A stretch of DNA of 64,000 bases from Methyloversatilis sp. XJ19-49 (GCF_024580145.1 NZ_JANINI010000002.1:1-64000); one strand, 5' to 3'. Shown: positions 8,831 to 17,171, counted from the stretch's first letter. The notes: a model not told the origin generated them from the sequence alone. Program-made: numbers and translations.

Positions 8831-8896
8831 GACAACTCGGGTTGACGCCGTCTACTTCAACCTTCATTATCGGCACCGCGCGTTGACAGTGTCAAC
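8831..8896 (-). promoter_or_regulatory. Promoter with palindromic operator between divergent genes
   Basis: On the reverse strand TTGACA (8890-8895) and GATAAT (8866-8871) are separated by 18 bp, a good sigma-70-type promoter for the gene ending at 8273. The -35 box lies inside a perfect odd palindrome, GTTGACAGTGTCAAC (8882-8896, 7-bp arms). A weaker related dyad, GACAACTCGGGTTGAC, lies at 8831-8846. Such sites suit a dimeric repressor; the TetR-type gene at 9525 is the nearest candidate, by inference only. Confidence 0.6.
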
Positions 8897-8990
8897 CACT
8901 GATCATCGGCAGCCATCGGATGCACCCGGCGAAGCCGCGCGCCCGATCCGCTGCCATGCCGTCACGATCCCGCTGCCGGAGGTACCCGAT

Positions 8991-9437
8991 ATGTCTGTCC
9001 AGAGCATTCCATTCGCCCGCCTTGCAGGGCTTCTGGCCCTGTCCGTGTTGCCGCTGAACGGAGCGGCCGCCGAAATCGTGGTGCGCGTGAGCGGCGTGAC
9101 CGCAGCGAACGGCGAGATCGGCTGCGCGCTGTTCGAACGGGACACCGGTTTTCCGATGGACAACACGTCGGCACGCGTGCGCTGGCAAGCCGCAGCCGCT
9201 GAAGGCGTCACCTGCCGCTTCGCCGACGTTGTGCCCGGGCGCTACGCGGTGTCGGTTGTGCACGACCTGAACGGCAATCGGCGTGTCGACACCAATCTCA
9301 TCGGCCTGCCGACCGAAGCGTGGGGGGTCTCGAATGGCGTGCGTCCGACGCTGCGCGCACCCCGCTTCGACGAGGCAGCCTTCGTCGTGAAGGACAACGA
9401 CGGCGACACGGTGCTCGATGTCGCCGTGGGACGATAG
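8991..9437 (+). CDS. DUF2141 family periplasmic protein
   Basis: A 148-residue exported protein: a cleavable signal (RLAGLLALSVLPLNGAAA) followed by the DUF2141 pattern EIVVRVSGVTAANGEIGCALFE, then PGRYAVSVVHDLNGNRRVDTN and GLPTEAWGVSNG. The domain is a beta-sandwich with a calcium-like DLNGNRRVD loop; its role is unknown. The start ATG at 8991 is fixed by GGAGG 7-8 nt upstream, so an in-frame ATG at 8883 is rejected. It is divergent from the ABM-like gene, sharing the palindrome-bearing region, and is followed 87 bp later by a TetR-type regulator. Confidence 0.85.
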   Translation: MSVQSIPFARLAGLLALSVLPLNGAAAEIVVRVSGVTAANGEIGCALFERDTGFPMDNTSARVRWQAAAAEGVTCRFADVVPGRYAVSVVHDLNGNRRVDTNLIGLPTEAWGVSNGVRPTLRAPRFDEAAFVVKDNDGDTVLDVAVGR

Positions 9438-9524
9438 TCCGGCGCTTCAAGCGGCTCGCCGGGGCATGCGCGGGTGGCCCGTCGTGTTAACGTTGTCGCC
9501 GGATCATTTTGCCTCCCGGACCGG

Positions 9525-10139
9525 ATGCCCCAGACGAAGGACGCCGCACACGCGCCGATCGCCCTGCGCGATGCCTGCATCGTCGCGGCGCGCGAAGCCA
9601 TTGCCGAGCACGGCATCGAACAGCTGAGCCTGCGCGATGTCGCGCGCCGGCTTGGTGTGTCGCATCAGGCCCCGTACAAGCACTACCCGAGCCGCGACCA
9701 CCTGCTGGCCGAGGTCATGCGGCGCTGCTTCGAAGGCTTCGCCGCCCACCTCGACGCGCGCGGTAAATTCGACGATCCCGGGGACGATCTCGGCGCGCTG
9801 GGTCGGCAATACCTCGATTTCGCGCATCGCCATCCGCTGGAGTACCGGCTGATGTTCAGCACACCGTGGCCGGCGTCTGCCGCGCATCCCGACCTGGTGC
9901 GCGACGCCGCGCACGCCTTCGACATCCTGCGCCAGGTGCTGCGACGCATGCATGGCGACGCGCCACAACAGCAGGCGCTGGTCGATCTCGATGCGCTGTA
10001 CATCTGGTCGGCGATGCATGGGTTGGCCGGCGTCATGACCGGCAATTGCATCGGCCAGCTCGACCTCGCCCCCGGCGTGCTGGAGCAGGCCATGCGGCAC
10101 GTCATGAACCGCGTTGGAATGGGTCTGGCGGCGACCTGA
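9525..10139 (+). CDS. TetR-family transcriptional regulator (WHG-type C-terminal domain)
   Basis: 204 residues. The N-terminal helix-turn-helix runs about residues 12-58 (AAREAIAEHGIEQLSLRDVA, then RRLGVSHQAPYKHYPSRDHLLAEV). The ligand domain carries HPLEYRLMFS and IWSAMHGLAGVMTGN, as in TetR proteins with a WHG-type C-terminus. The inducer is unknown. ATG at 9525 starts MPQTKDAA; upstream residues in frame (from 9474) look untranslated. It probably controls the nearby divergent pair through the dyad at 8882-8896, since it sits on the same side and no other regulator is close. Confidence 0.85.
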   Translation: MPQTKDAAHAPIALRDACIVAAREAIAEHGIEQLSLRDVARRLGVSHQAPYKHYPSRDHLLAEVMRRCFEGFAAHLDARGKFDDPGDDLGALGRQYLDFAHRHPLEYRLMFSTPWPASAAHPDLVRDAAHAFDILRQVLRRMHGDAPQQQALVDLDALYIWSAMHGLAGVMTGNCIGQLDLAPGVLEQAMRHVMNRVGMGLAAT

Positions 10140-10150
10140 CGGCCATCAGG

Positions 10151-10870
10151 TCAGCGCAGAAGCCGGCGATGACCGACACAATCCTTCGTATAACCCTCGA
10201 TCATCCGGTTATGCGCCTCGACGCGCTGGTCATAGTCCGCATGGCGCGTGTTGACCGCATCGACGCGCGCGCGCAGCGCCCCAACAGCTGCGTTGTACGC
10301 CGCGACCGCCTGCCGAAGCGCCTCCAGCCCACGGTTATGCGCATCAATCGTTTCGTTGTGGCGCCGGACGTCGGCGTTGAAGGCGTCCACTGACTGCTTG
10401 CGCGCGGCCGCCTGCCTGGCGTCCGCGGGCGGCGCCTTGATTGCCGCTTCAAGGGCCGCGTGGCGCGTGTTGATCGCAGCGCCGTTGCGAGTCACCTCTG
10501 CGCCCTCCTGCACGGATGTCGCTTCAAGCGCGTCCAGCGCCTCGCGTTGCCGGGCCAGAGCGTCGATATCGGGTTTCAGTGTGGCCGCTTGATCGGTCTG
10601 TTCTCCGGCGTAGGCGGCCAGCACCTTTCGCTCGGCTTCGATGATGCGGCGCTTCCCGACACATTCGTTGAGCATGGCCGGATCAAGCGTGTCGGGTGGC
10701 TCGGGCAATTCGTCGGGCGTGGCGCTGTAACGCAGCACGCTGCGGATTTCCGGCAGCCGGATCGGTTCGGCCAGGACGTCTGCCGGGGCCGGCCCCTGAG
10801 CGCGGGCGGCCAGGCAGAGCAGCAGGCCCGGCAGCACCGGGAGGCAAGACAATCGGGGCAGATGGCGCAT
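10151..10870 (-). CDS. Exported coiled-coil protein of unknown function
   Basis: 239 residues: a signal peptide (LPVLPGLLLCLAARAQG) and then an almost wholly helical, Ala/Arg/Glu/Gln-rich protein. Heptad-like stretches include KRRIIEAERKVLAAYAGEQT, DALARQREALDALEA and a repeated DAHN/EAHNR/DAVNTRHA pattern near the C-terminus. One Cys lies near residue 70 (NECVGKRR) and one near the end (KDCVGHRR), with similar flanks, and may form a disulfide. No catalytic motif is seen. It overlaps nothing and ends 11 bp from the stop of the convergent TetR-type gene. Confidence 0.7.
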   Translation of the reverse strand: MRHLPRLSCLPVLPGLLLCLAARAQGPAPADVLAEPIRLPEIRSVLRYSATPDELPEPPDTLDPAMLNECVGKRRIIEAERKVLAAYAGEQTDQAATLKPDIDALARQREALDALEATSVQEGAEVTRNGAAINTRHAALEAAIKAPPADARQAAARKQSVDAFNADVRRHNETIDAHNRGLEALRQAVAAYNAAVGALRARVDAVNTRHADYDQRVEAHNRMIEGYTKDCVGHRRLLR

Positions 10871-10942
10871 GACGCCGCAGACTTTACCAAAAAAATGACA
10901 GGACGATGAATCCTGCCGCGCCTGTTTGCGGGTCTGTCTGGC

Positions 10943-11410
10943 TCAAGCGGGATCCAGCGCACCGCCGTCAATGTGTTCCAGCAACAGACCGAGCGCCGCG
11001 ACATTCTTCGGGTCTTCCGCGTCGTCAAGCGCATCGAGCAGCACTTCCCGGATATCGGTGCTTTCGACGAATTCCATGTCCCAATCGGGAAACAGCCGCT
11101 CGCGCACCTCTTCGTTGGCACTCAGCTCGACCACGGTATCGTGCCGCGGGTCTGACCTCAGCGTCGCCATCAGCGCGGTCACACTGTCGCGCGGGCCTTC
11201 AAGCCACTGGAAGAACACGCCGCTGCCGAACACCAGCAGACCGGTGATGCCGGCTGCGGGATTGTGCCGCCGCGCTGACGCGATGATGCGCTCGACATCG
11301 GCTATATCGACACCTTCCGCCGCACGGCTGCAATAGACCACGTTGTAGAGCCGCGGAAGCAGCGGATCCAGCGTCGGCTCATCGCCACGCGAAGATTGGA
11401 AAGCGTTCAT
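10943..11410 (-). CDS. BLUF-domain blue-light sensor protein
   Basis: A 155-residue short BLUF protein. The flavin-binding residues are all in place: Tyr26 (LYNVVYCSRA), Asn50 (RRHNPAAGITG) and Gln68 (GVFFQWLEG), plus a Trp in FPDWDME, equivalent to Tyr21/Asn45/Gln63/Trp104 of AppA. BLUF domains bind FAD and signal blue light by rearranging the Tyr-Gln-flavin hydrogen bonds. About 50 residues follow the core as a helical cap (DALDDAEDPKNVAALGLLLE); there is no output enzyme, so it should act on a partner protein. The start ATG at 11410 gives a normal length; the open frame extends further upstream without a good start. Confidence 0.92.
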   Translation of the reverse strand: MNAFQSSRGDEPTLDPLLPRLYNVVYCSRAAEGVDIADVERIIASARRHNPAAGITGLLVFGSGVFFQWLEGPRDSVTALMATLRSDPRHDTVVELSANEEVRERLFPDWDMEFVESTDIREVLLDALDDAEDPKNVAALGLLLEHIDGGALDPA

Positions 11411-11641
11411 GAGGCAGGTCTTTCCGTAATGGCCCGGCAGGCGCGAATCGCACTGCACAAAAACGAAGAATAAGCTGCACTTGGGATCAGATGCAAAAAA
11501 CGAAGTTCCGACAGTCACGGGACGGGGAACTGACCCCGGGCAACGCCCTCGGGATTTGCCCGTAATCCTTGGCAAGCGCCTGCATGCTGACCAAAAAGGG
11601 GGTTGCAGCGCGTCATCGGCGCCGCGCGCTGGCCCGCGAGA

Positions 11642-14293
11642 TCACGCCGCCTTCAGGGCCTCGAGCGACCGGGCCGCCACGCCCATGTCGCGCCAGTTCT
11701 CCGGGTGACAGGTGAACAGCAGGATCTGATGCCGGGTAGCGGCATCGAACAGCACGCGCTTCATGCGCGCCAGCCGTTCATCGTCGCTGTGCACCAGCGC
11801 ATCGTCGAGGATGATCAGCGTCGGGCGGCCGGCTTCGCGCAGCAGGTCGGCATAGGCAAGCCGGCTGATGACGCCCATCTGTTCGCGCGCGCCGAAACTG
11901 AATTCCTCGAAGCAGCCGCTTTCTGCACCGTTGAAGTCGGCACGCATCATCGCCCCGGGAAAAAGCTGGTCGTCGATATCGAGCTTTGCGTTCGGAAACA
12001 GCAACTGCAGATAGCGGTCGAGATGCTTCTGCAGCGGTGCCTGCAGGCGGCGGGTCAGCGCGCTGCGATGGCTTCTCAGCAATGTCAGCAGGTGGTCGAG
12101 CGCGCTGGCGCGGCGGCGCAGCTCGGCAGCGCGGCGCGCGGCCCGCGCATGGTCGCGCGCTCGCTCGGCACGCCGCTCGTCCAGACCCTGTGCGCCGGCT
12201 GTCTGCAGTTCCACTTCGAGCCGGGTCAGTTCATCGCGGCGCAGGCTGGCTGAGCGCTCGAGTTGTTCGGCACTGCCACCGAAGCGCGTGATGTCCTGCT
12301 GGAGGATGTCCGGGCGCGCGTCACGGCACTGCGCGGTCAGCGCATCGATGTCGGCTGCAGCCACCGCCTGCCCGGCGAGCGCTTCGTTCAGCGCGCGCTG
12401 CGCGGCGGCCAGCCGTGCGGCACGCTCAGGCGCATCGAGCATGGCCTGCGCACTACGCAGTTCGCGCAGAGCCGCGTCGACCGCGCTCTGCGCGTTGGCG
12501 GCGGCGATGTCCGCGGCAGCCCGCTGCTTTGCTGCATCGGCGGCAGAGGCGCGCGCGGCCTCTTCCTGCGATTCCGCTTCGTTGACGGACGGCAGGGCCA
12601 GGCCGTCGTCGGACGCCCCGGCGAGCCGCGCCAGGGATTGCGTGACTTCGGCCAGACGGCCTTCGAGCATCGCCAGATCGCTGCGCAACGCATCCAGACC
12701 CTGCGGTGCGCGCGCCTTGAGCGCGGCCTCGGCGGTCTGCGCATCGGCCTGATGCTGCATATATATATGCAGACGTGCTTCGGCGGCATCGAGCGACCCG
12801 ACACCGAGGCGGGCCAGCAGCGCTGCGTGACGGTCGAGCAACGCGGCTTCCTGGCGGCCCAGATCGGCCAGATCGGCGCCGCCTGGCGTGATGTCGAGCC
12901 GGCCGAGGCCAGGCAGCGTCACCGCGGTCGCTTCGGTCAGCAGACGCTCGCCCTGACCGGTCAGGCCTTCTTCACCGATCCGGATGACCCGGCCATCGTC
13001 GAGCGTGAAACGCAAGCGGGTGGCGGCTGCCTCCTGCCGCAGGCGCAGCGTGCGGATGTCCTGCTGCTGGGCGCGCAGGGTGGCCAGATCGGCGCTGCGC
13101 AGCTCGGTGGCCGCCATCTGCTGGCGCGCGCTGCGCAGGCGCCCGGCTTCGGTATCGGCCTGTGCCAGCGTGGCGCGGGCGGCGTCGCGCCGTCGCGTCA
13201 ATTCGTCGAGCTGGCGCGCCAGCGTGGCCCGAGTATCGCGCTGGCGGGCGCGGTTCAGTGCCTGTCGTGCGGCGTCATGGCGCGCCGCCGCCTCGCTGCT
13301 GCGGCGCTGCCACTGCTGCGCCGTGGCTTGTGCCGCGGTCAGCTTGTCTTCTGCGGCGCTCAGTGCCGCACGGCGCTGTTCGACCTCGCTCTGCTCGGTG
13401 CCATGGCGTTCGAGCTGGCTGTGCAGCAGCGCCAGCGTGTCCTCGATGCGCCGTGCACGCTGCTGTGCTTCGCCCAATCGCGCGCCCAGCGCCTTGGCCT
13501 CATCGAACTTGCGGCGCGCCGCCTGTTCCTGCGCGCGCAGCGCGAGCCATGGCTTTTCCGCGTCGTCGGCCTCGTGTTCGCGGCGCAGCGCAGCGAGCCG
13601 GTCGACCTTGTTGCGGTAGGCGGCGATGTCGGCGTCCAGCGCAGCAATCTCTTCGGCAAGGCCGGCTTCGATTTCGATCGCCTCCTTGTAGGGACCGCGC
13701 GGTGTGGCGTTCGCCGGCGTCAGCAGTTCGTTGCGCAACGCCTCGACCTTATCGGTCACCGCGTCGCCGCCGCTGCTGGCCACTTCGCCCAGCGAGGTGT
13801 TCAGTGCGGTGCGCAGGTGATCGGTGGCGTGTGCGACCGGGTCGCGGATGTCGTGCGCCGTGCCTTGCTGTATCCACAACAGGCCGGGAATGCCCCAGTG
13901 CTCGGCCGCGCTGGCGCCGCGACCGGCGTGGCGGAAGCCGAGCAGGTCGGCCAACCGGTCTTCGGCATCGGCGCCATCGAACTGCTGGGCGCCGCTGCTC
14001 AGCGTGCAGCGCTTGCGGACGAGGAAGCTCTTGCTCAGACGGTAGGCGACGCCGCCGGTTTCGAAGTCGAGTTCGACCGTCGGCGACGCGGAGGCGTCGC
14101 CCCACGGACGCAGGTCATCGACGCTGCCCGAACGGTGACGCTCGAAGAAGGCGGCACGGATGGCTGCGACGACGGTGCTCTTGCCGGCTTCATTCGGGCC
14201 GGTGAACAGGTTGAGGCCGGGGTCCAGCCCGGCGATCTGCAAAGGCTGGCGGAACTGCCGGAACTGTTCGATGCGGATGCGCGTGAGCTTCAC
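11642..14293 (-). CDS. yhaN: YhaN-like SbcC/Rad50-type AAA ATPase
   Basis: 883 residues. The N-terminal half-ATPase has Walker A GPNEAGKSTVVAAI at about residues 31-44. A very long Ala/Arg/Glu/Gln-rich coiled coil with a short break follows. The C-terminal half has FSFGAREQMGVISRLAYADL (signature region) and TLIILDDALVHSDDER (Walker B) near residue 822. This is the SMC/Rad50 layout of the YhaN family, which pairs with a Mre11-like nuclease in DNA repair. It starts with GTG at 14293, overlapping the stop of the nuclease gene by 4 bp (GTGA), so the two are translationally coupled. Oddity: an 18-bp AT-rich palindrome (12755-12772) inside the coiled-coil coding region. Confidence 0.88.
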   Translation of the reverse strand: MKLTRIRIEQFRQFRQPLQIAGLDPGLNLFTGPNEAGKSTVVAAIRAAFFERHRSGSVDDLRPWGDASASPTVELDFETGGVAYRLSKSFLVRKRCTLSSGAQQFDGADAEDRLADLLGFRHAGRGASAAEHWGIPGLLWIQQGTAHDIRDPVAHATDHLRTALNTSLGEVASSGGDAVTDKVEALRNELLTPANATPRGPYKEAIEIEAGLAEEIAALDADIAAYRNKVDRLAALRREHEADDAEKPWLALRAQEQAARRKFDEAKALGARLGEAQQRARRIEDTLALLHSQLERHGTEQSEVEQRRAALSAAEDKLTAAQATAQQWQRRSSEAAARHDAARQALNRARQRDTRATLARQLDELTRRRDAARATLAQADTEAGRLRSARQQMAATELRSADLATLRAQQQDIRTLRLRQEAAATRLRFTLDDGRVIRIGEEGLTGQGERLLTEATAVTLPGLGRLDITPGGADLADLGRQEAALLDRHAALLARLGVGSLDAAEARLHIYMQHQADAQTAEAALKARAPQGLDALRSDLAMLEGRLAEVTQSLARLAGASDDGLALPSVNEAESQEEAARASAADAAKQRAAADIAAANAQSAVDAALRELRSAQAMLDAPERAARLAAAQRALNEALAGQAVAAADIDALTAQCRDARPDILQQDITRFGGSAEQLERSASLRRDELTRLEVELQTAGAQGLDERRAERARDHARAARRAAELRRRASALDHLLTLLRSHRSALTRRLQAPLQKHLDRYLQLLFPNAKLDIDDQLFPGAMMRADFNGAESGCFEEFSFGAREQMGVISRLAYADLLREAGRPTLIILDDALVHSDDERLARMKRVLFDAATRHQILLFTCHPENWRDMGVAARSLEALKAA
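12755..12772. repeat. AT-rich perfect palindrome inside yhaN
   Basis: CTGCATATATATATGCAG reads the same on both strands. It encodes LHIYMQ in the coiled-coil of the yhaN product using the rare ATA codon. It stands out sharply from the GC-rich surroundings. No function can be given. Confidence 0.6.
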
Positions 14294-15423
14294 GAGGCGC
14301 CTCCGTCTGAGGTACACCGGTCACGCAGCAGGCCGGCGAGCAGCACCAGCGCATCACGCGCCGTTTCGGCCTTGCCGTCGCCGCTCCCTTGAAGGGTTCG
14401 CAGTTCGGCGATCACGTCGCCAAGATAGCCGTCGGCTGCCAGCGCGTCGATGTCGTCATCGGTCGGCGCAATGCGCAGCGCCGACAGATCGGCCGTGAAG
14501 CTGCGCACCCGCCCCTGCGTCTGCGCGAGGGCATCGCGCAGGCGGGCGTGTCCGGCCAGATCGGTTTCGCCATCGAGCATGAGCTGCACGACATCCACAT
14601 GACCGAAAGTGGCCAGCCGCTCGAGCAGCACATCGATGTCGCTGGCCACCTGCAGCGTCGCGCGCTCGTTCAACCAGCGGTACTGTCCGGTCACCACCGG
14701 CGTCACGACCGGTTCGGCGCCGGGCGCGGCAATCTCGACGATCAGTGCCCGGCCGGAGTCATTGGCGCGGAAGCGGTCGGTTTCCGGCGTACCGCTGTAC
14801 CAGGTGCGCGCATCGACCTGCCGGCAGCCGTGCCAGTCGCCGAGTGCGAGGTAGTCGAGCCGCGCCTCGGCGGCGCGCCCGGCGGCGATCGGATTCGACG
14901 AATCGATGCCTTCGGCGAGGATGCCCTGCACGCTGCCGTGCGCCAGCCCGATGCGGTGAAAGCCGGCCGGGCTATCCGTGGCGGCGAAGGCGGACGTGAG
15001 GTCGCTGTGCGTGATGCGCTGGGTCAGCGGTGCGGCCAGCACGGCCACGCGCAAGGCGTCGAACTGCACGGCGCCCGGTGCGAGGCACACCGTGACGTTG
15101 GGCGGGATCGCGCCCAGTCGCGCGGCGCGCGTCCACACCGATTCGCTCAGCGCGGCGTCATGGTTGCCCGGAATCATCACCCAGGGCCCGACGTAGCCGC
15201 GCAGGCAGTTGAACAGCCGGTGGATCGTACGCTCGGCCACGCCCTGCGCATCGAATACGTCGCCCGCCACCAGCACCATGTGTACGCCCTGCACGCTGGC
15301 CAGCTGCGCCAGCCGCTCGACGGCGGCGAAGCGCGCCTCCGCGAGCAGTGCGGCGTCATCCGGCTCGAACTGGCCGTACAGCTTGCCGATCTGCCAGTCG
15401 GCGGTGTGGAGAAGTTTCAGCAA
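14290..15423 (-). CDS. yhaO: YhaO/SbcD-like metallophosphoesterase nuclease subunit
   Basis: 377 residues of the Mre11/SbcD calcineurin-like fold. Metal-binding motifs in order: HTADWQIG (residues 6-13), VAGDVFD near 55, MIPGNHDAAL near 88, GLAHGS near 160 and GDWHG near 200. It should be the DNA exo/endonuclease partner of the coupled YhaN-like ATPase. A capping domain follows (WYSGTPETDRF onward). Only TTG at 15423 is available as a start in the right place, since no ATG or GTG precedes MLKLLHTAD closely; it has no clear ribosome binding site. The upstream region (15424-15730) is filled with REP-like sequences. Confidence 0.88.
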   Translation of the reverse strand: MLKLLHTADWQIGKLYGQFEPDDAALLAEARFAAVERLAQLASVQGVHMVLVAGDVFDAQGVAERTIHRLFNCLRGYVGPWVMIPGNHDAALSESVWTRAARLGAIPPNVTVCLAPGAVQFDALRVAVLAAPLTQRITHSDLTSAFAATDSPAGFHRIGLAHGSVQGILAEGIDSSNPIAAGRAAEARLDYLALGDWHGCRQVDARTWYSGTPETDRFRANDSGRALIVEIAAPGAEPVVTPVVTGQYRWLNERATLQVASDIDVLLERLATFGHVDVVQLMLDGETDLAGHARLRDALAQTQGRVRSFTADLSALRIAPTDDDIDALAADGYLGDVIAELRTLQGSGDGKAETARDALVLLAGLLRDRCTSDGGAS

Positions 15424-15501
15424 GGTGCGAGGTCTGATGCGATGGTGAGCGGACTATACAGAACGGGTGAGCAGGACGCGGCCGCGTGGTCGTGGGAATT
15501 G

Positions 15502-15660
15502 TTGTGGGAGCGGCGGCCTCGCCGCGATCAGTGCAGCGATGGTCGATGATCAACGCGCCGATCGCGGCGAGGGCGGCGCGGGGGTTTCGGCGAGCACTGC
15601 TCGCCGCCCGCAGAGCCGGCCGGCCATGCAGGGCCGGCAGTGGATCGCCGCTCCCACAAA
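15502..15660. repeat. REP-like palindromic cluster
   Basis: A unit begins TTGTGGGAGCGGCGGCCTCG at 15502 and continues as CCGCGATC to about 15529; its CGGCGGC...GCCGCG core folds on itself. A partial inverted copy (GATCGCGGCGAGGGCGGCG) lies at 15560-15578 and another inverted end (GGATCGCCGCTCCCACAAA) at 15642-15660. The unit closely resembles Pseudomonas REP sequences (GTGGGAGCGGGCTTGCCCGC). It fills the 307-bp gap between two leftward genes, in which I see no gene. Confidence 0.8.
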
Positions 15661-15730
15661 ACCTGCGCCGCTTCCACACGCCGCCGCGCCCGCAAAGACC
15701 TCTCCTGCGTGCGCTCTGCCGGCAGCCGTT

Positions 15731-16465
15731 TCAACCCGGCCTGCGGAACACGACGACGTGCTGCCACGGCAGATGGTCGATCGTGCACTCCCATTTCAGC
15801 CGGTGCACCGCGGCCTCGCGCCGCACACGCGCTTCGCTCATCTTGTGCAGTGGCTTGATCGGAATGTCCGGATCCTCTTCCTTGAACTCGACGAACACGA
15901 TCCGACCGCCCGGCTTCGTGGCGCGCACGATGCTGGCCAGCATTTCGAACGGGAACGACAGCTCGTGATAGACGTCGAGCATGACCGCCATGTCGAGCGC
16001 CGCCGCGGGCAGCTGTGCGTCATGCTCCCGGCAGCGCACGGCCTCGATGTTGTCGAAGCCGTTCTCGCGCGCCAGCCGCTCGATCTTGCGCACCATCATG
16101 CCTTGCACGTCGACGGCGATGATCTTCCCGTGCGGCTTCACGGCGGGCGACATCAGCCGCGACAGATAGCCGGTGCCGGCGCCGATGTCGGCAATCACCA
16201 TGCCGGACCGCAGGTCGAGCGCTTCGACCAGCAGGTCGGTACGCTCCTCGTCCAGCCGCTCCGGGCGCTCCAGCCAGTCGGCGGCCCGCCAGCCCATCAC
16301 GTCGGAGATTTCGCGCCCCATGTAGAACTTGCCGGTACGGTCGAAATCCAGCGGCGGCTCGATCAGATAGCCGGGCGCACGCGGCGGGCGGGGGCGGTAG
16401 TCGGGGCGCTGCGGCGCTGCGTCGGCGCGCGCACGGGGCAGGTATCGGGACATGGCGGCGAACAT
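15731..16465 (-). CDS. Class I SAM-dependent methyltransferase
   Basis: 244 residues. The Rossmann-fold motif I VIADIGAGTGYLSR is near residue 100, the acidic loop IIAVDVQGMM near 125, motif LDMAVMLDVYHEL near 165 and KPGGRIVFVEFKEEDPDIPI near 190. The N-terminal third (FDRTGKFYMGREISDVMGW) is specific to a group of proteobacterial methyltransferases of unknown substrate, often predicted exported or periplasmic in relatives; no signal peptide is visible here. ATG 16465 (MFAAMSRY) is preferred over 16453, but neither has a strong ribosome binding site. It is divergent from dksA by 140 bp. Confidence 0.82.
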   Translation of the reverse strand: MFAAMSRYLPRARADAAPQRPDYRPRPPRAPGYLIEPPLDFDRTGKFYMGREISDVMGWRAADWLERPERLDEERTDLLVEALDLRSGMVIADIGAGTGYLSRLMSPAVKPHGKIIAVDVQGMMVRKIERLARENGFDNIEAVRCREHDAQLPAAALDMAVMLDVYHELSFPFEMLASIVRATKPGGRIVFVEFKEEDPDIPIKPLHKMSEARVRREAAVHRLKWECTIDHLPWQHVVVFRRPG

Positions 16466-16605
16466 ACCATCACGCGTCAGATACGCAGCGCACAAGCTTC
16501 GCCTTTGGCGTGTATCGTGACGGTCGCCCTGTGCGCTTCGCCGCGGCGGCGCCGGAACCGGCGTGCCGCACCTTTCATGCAGACCCCACAACGAGGAGGC
16601 AGACC

Positions 16606-17055
16606 ATGTCGATTGCCCCCCCAATCCTTCCCCTCTCCCCGGACGAGTTGTCCGAAGCGGAGGCGGCACTGCTGGCAGCGCCCGACAGCGAATACATGTC
16701 GGCCGGCCAACTCGACTTCTTCCGCCAGCGGCTGCGCGCCGAACGTGACGCGCTGCTGCAGTCGGCGCACGACACGACGCAGCATCTGCACGAATTCGAG
16801 CGCACGCCGGATCCGTCCGACCGCGCGTCGCTGGAAGAGGACCATTCACTGGAATTGCGCGTGCGTGACCGCGAACGCAAGCATCTGCACACGATAGACG
16901 AGGCGCTGGTGCGAATCGACGACGGCACCTACGGTTGGTGCGAATTCACCGGCGACCCGATAGGCATCGCCCGCCTGCTCGCCCGCCCGACCGCCACGCT
17001 ATCGCTGGAAGCGCAGGAACTGCACGAACGCAAGCGCAAGATGCGCGGCCGCTGA
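16606..17055 (+). CDS. dksA: RNA polymerase-binding transcription factor DksA, single-cysteine type
   Basis: 149 residues, close to E. coli DksA (151). It has the coiled-coil finger (LDFFRQRLRAERDALLQSA and a second charged helix) with DPSDRASLEEDH at its tip, containing the two Asp residues that reach the polymerase active site. The globular end reads YGWCEFTGDPIGI and ARPTATLSLEAQE. Only Cys112 of the four zinc-site cysteines remains; the others are Thr115, Ser133 and Ala136. Zinc-free DksA of this kind is known in alphaproteobacteria (one-Cys proteins that still respond to ppGpp). The start ATG 16606 has GAGGAGG 6 nt upstream. Confidence 0.92.
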   Translation: MSIAPPILPLSPDELSEAEAALLAAPDSEYMSAGQLDFFRQRLRAERDALLQSAHDTTQHLHEFERTPDPSDRASLEEDHSLELRVRDRERKHLHTIDEALVRIDDGTYGWCEFTGDPIGIARLLARPTATLSLEAQELHERKRKMRGR

Positions 17056-17087
17056 GCGGTCGACTTCCGGCGGGCTGTTGGAGCGGG

Positions 17088-17171
17088 TTTGTGGGAGCGG
17101 CGGCCTCGCCGCGATACGCGCTCTGCACAACGATCGCCACGGCACTATCGCGGCGGGGCCGCCGCTCCCAC
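17088..17171. repeat. REP-like inverted pair (BIME-like)
   Basis: A full REP-like unit (17088-17115, TTTGTGGGAGCGGCGGCCTC then GCCGCGAT) is followed after about 30 bp by an inverted copy (17146-17171, ATCGCGGCGGGGCCGCCGCT then CCCACA). The pair lies between the convergent ends of dksA and infA, and could fold into a large hairpin that protects or ends both transcripts. Confidence 0.85.

Noticed and set aside
12263-14392. Open frame of about 709 codons on the forward strand opposite the yhaN gene
   Set aside because: It is a shadow of the coding strand, whose protein has complete ATPase motifs.
16597-17055. dksA as a prophage-type TraR protein
   Set aside because: Length, coiled-coil tip DPSD motif and chromosomal setting fit DksA; TraR proteins are about half as long.
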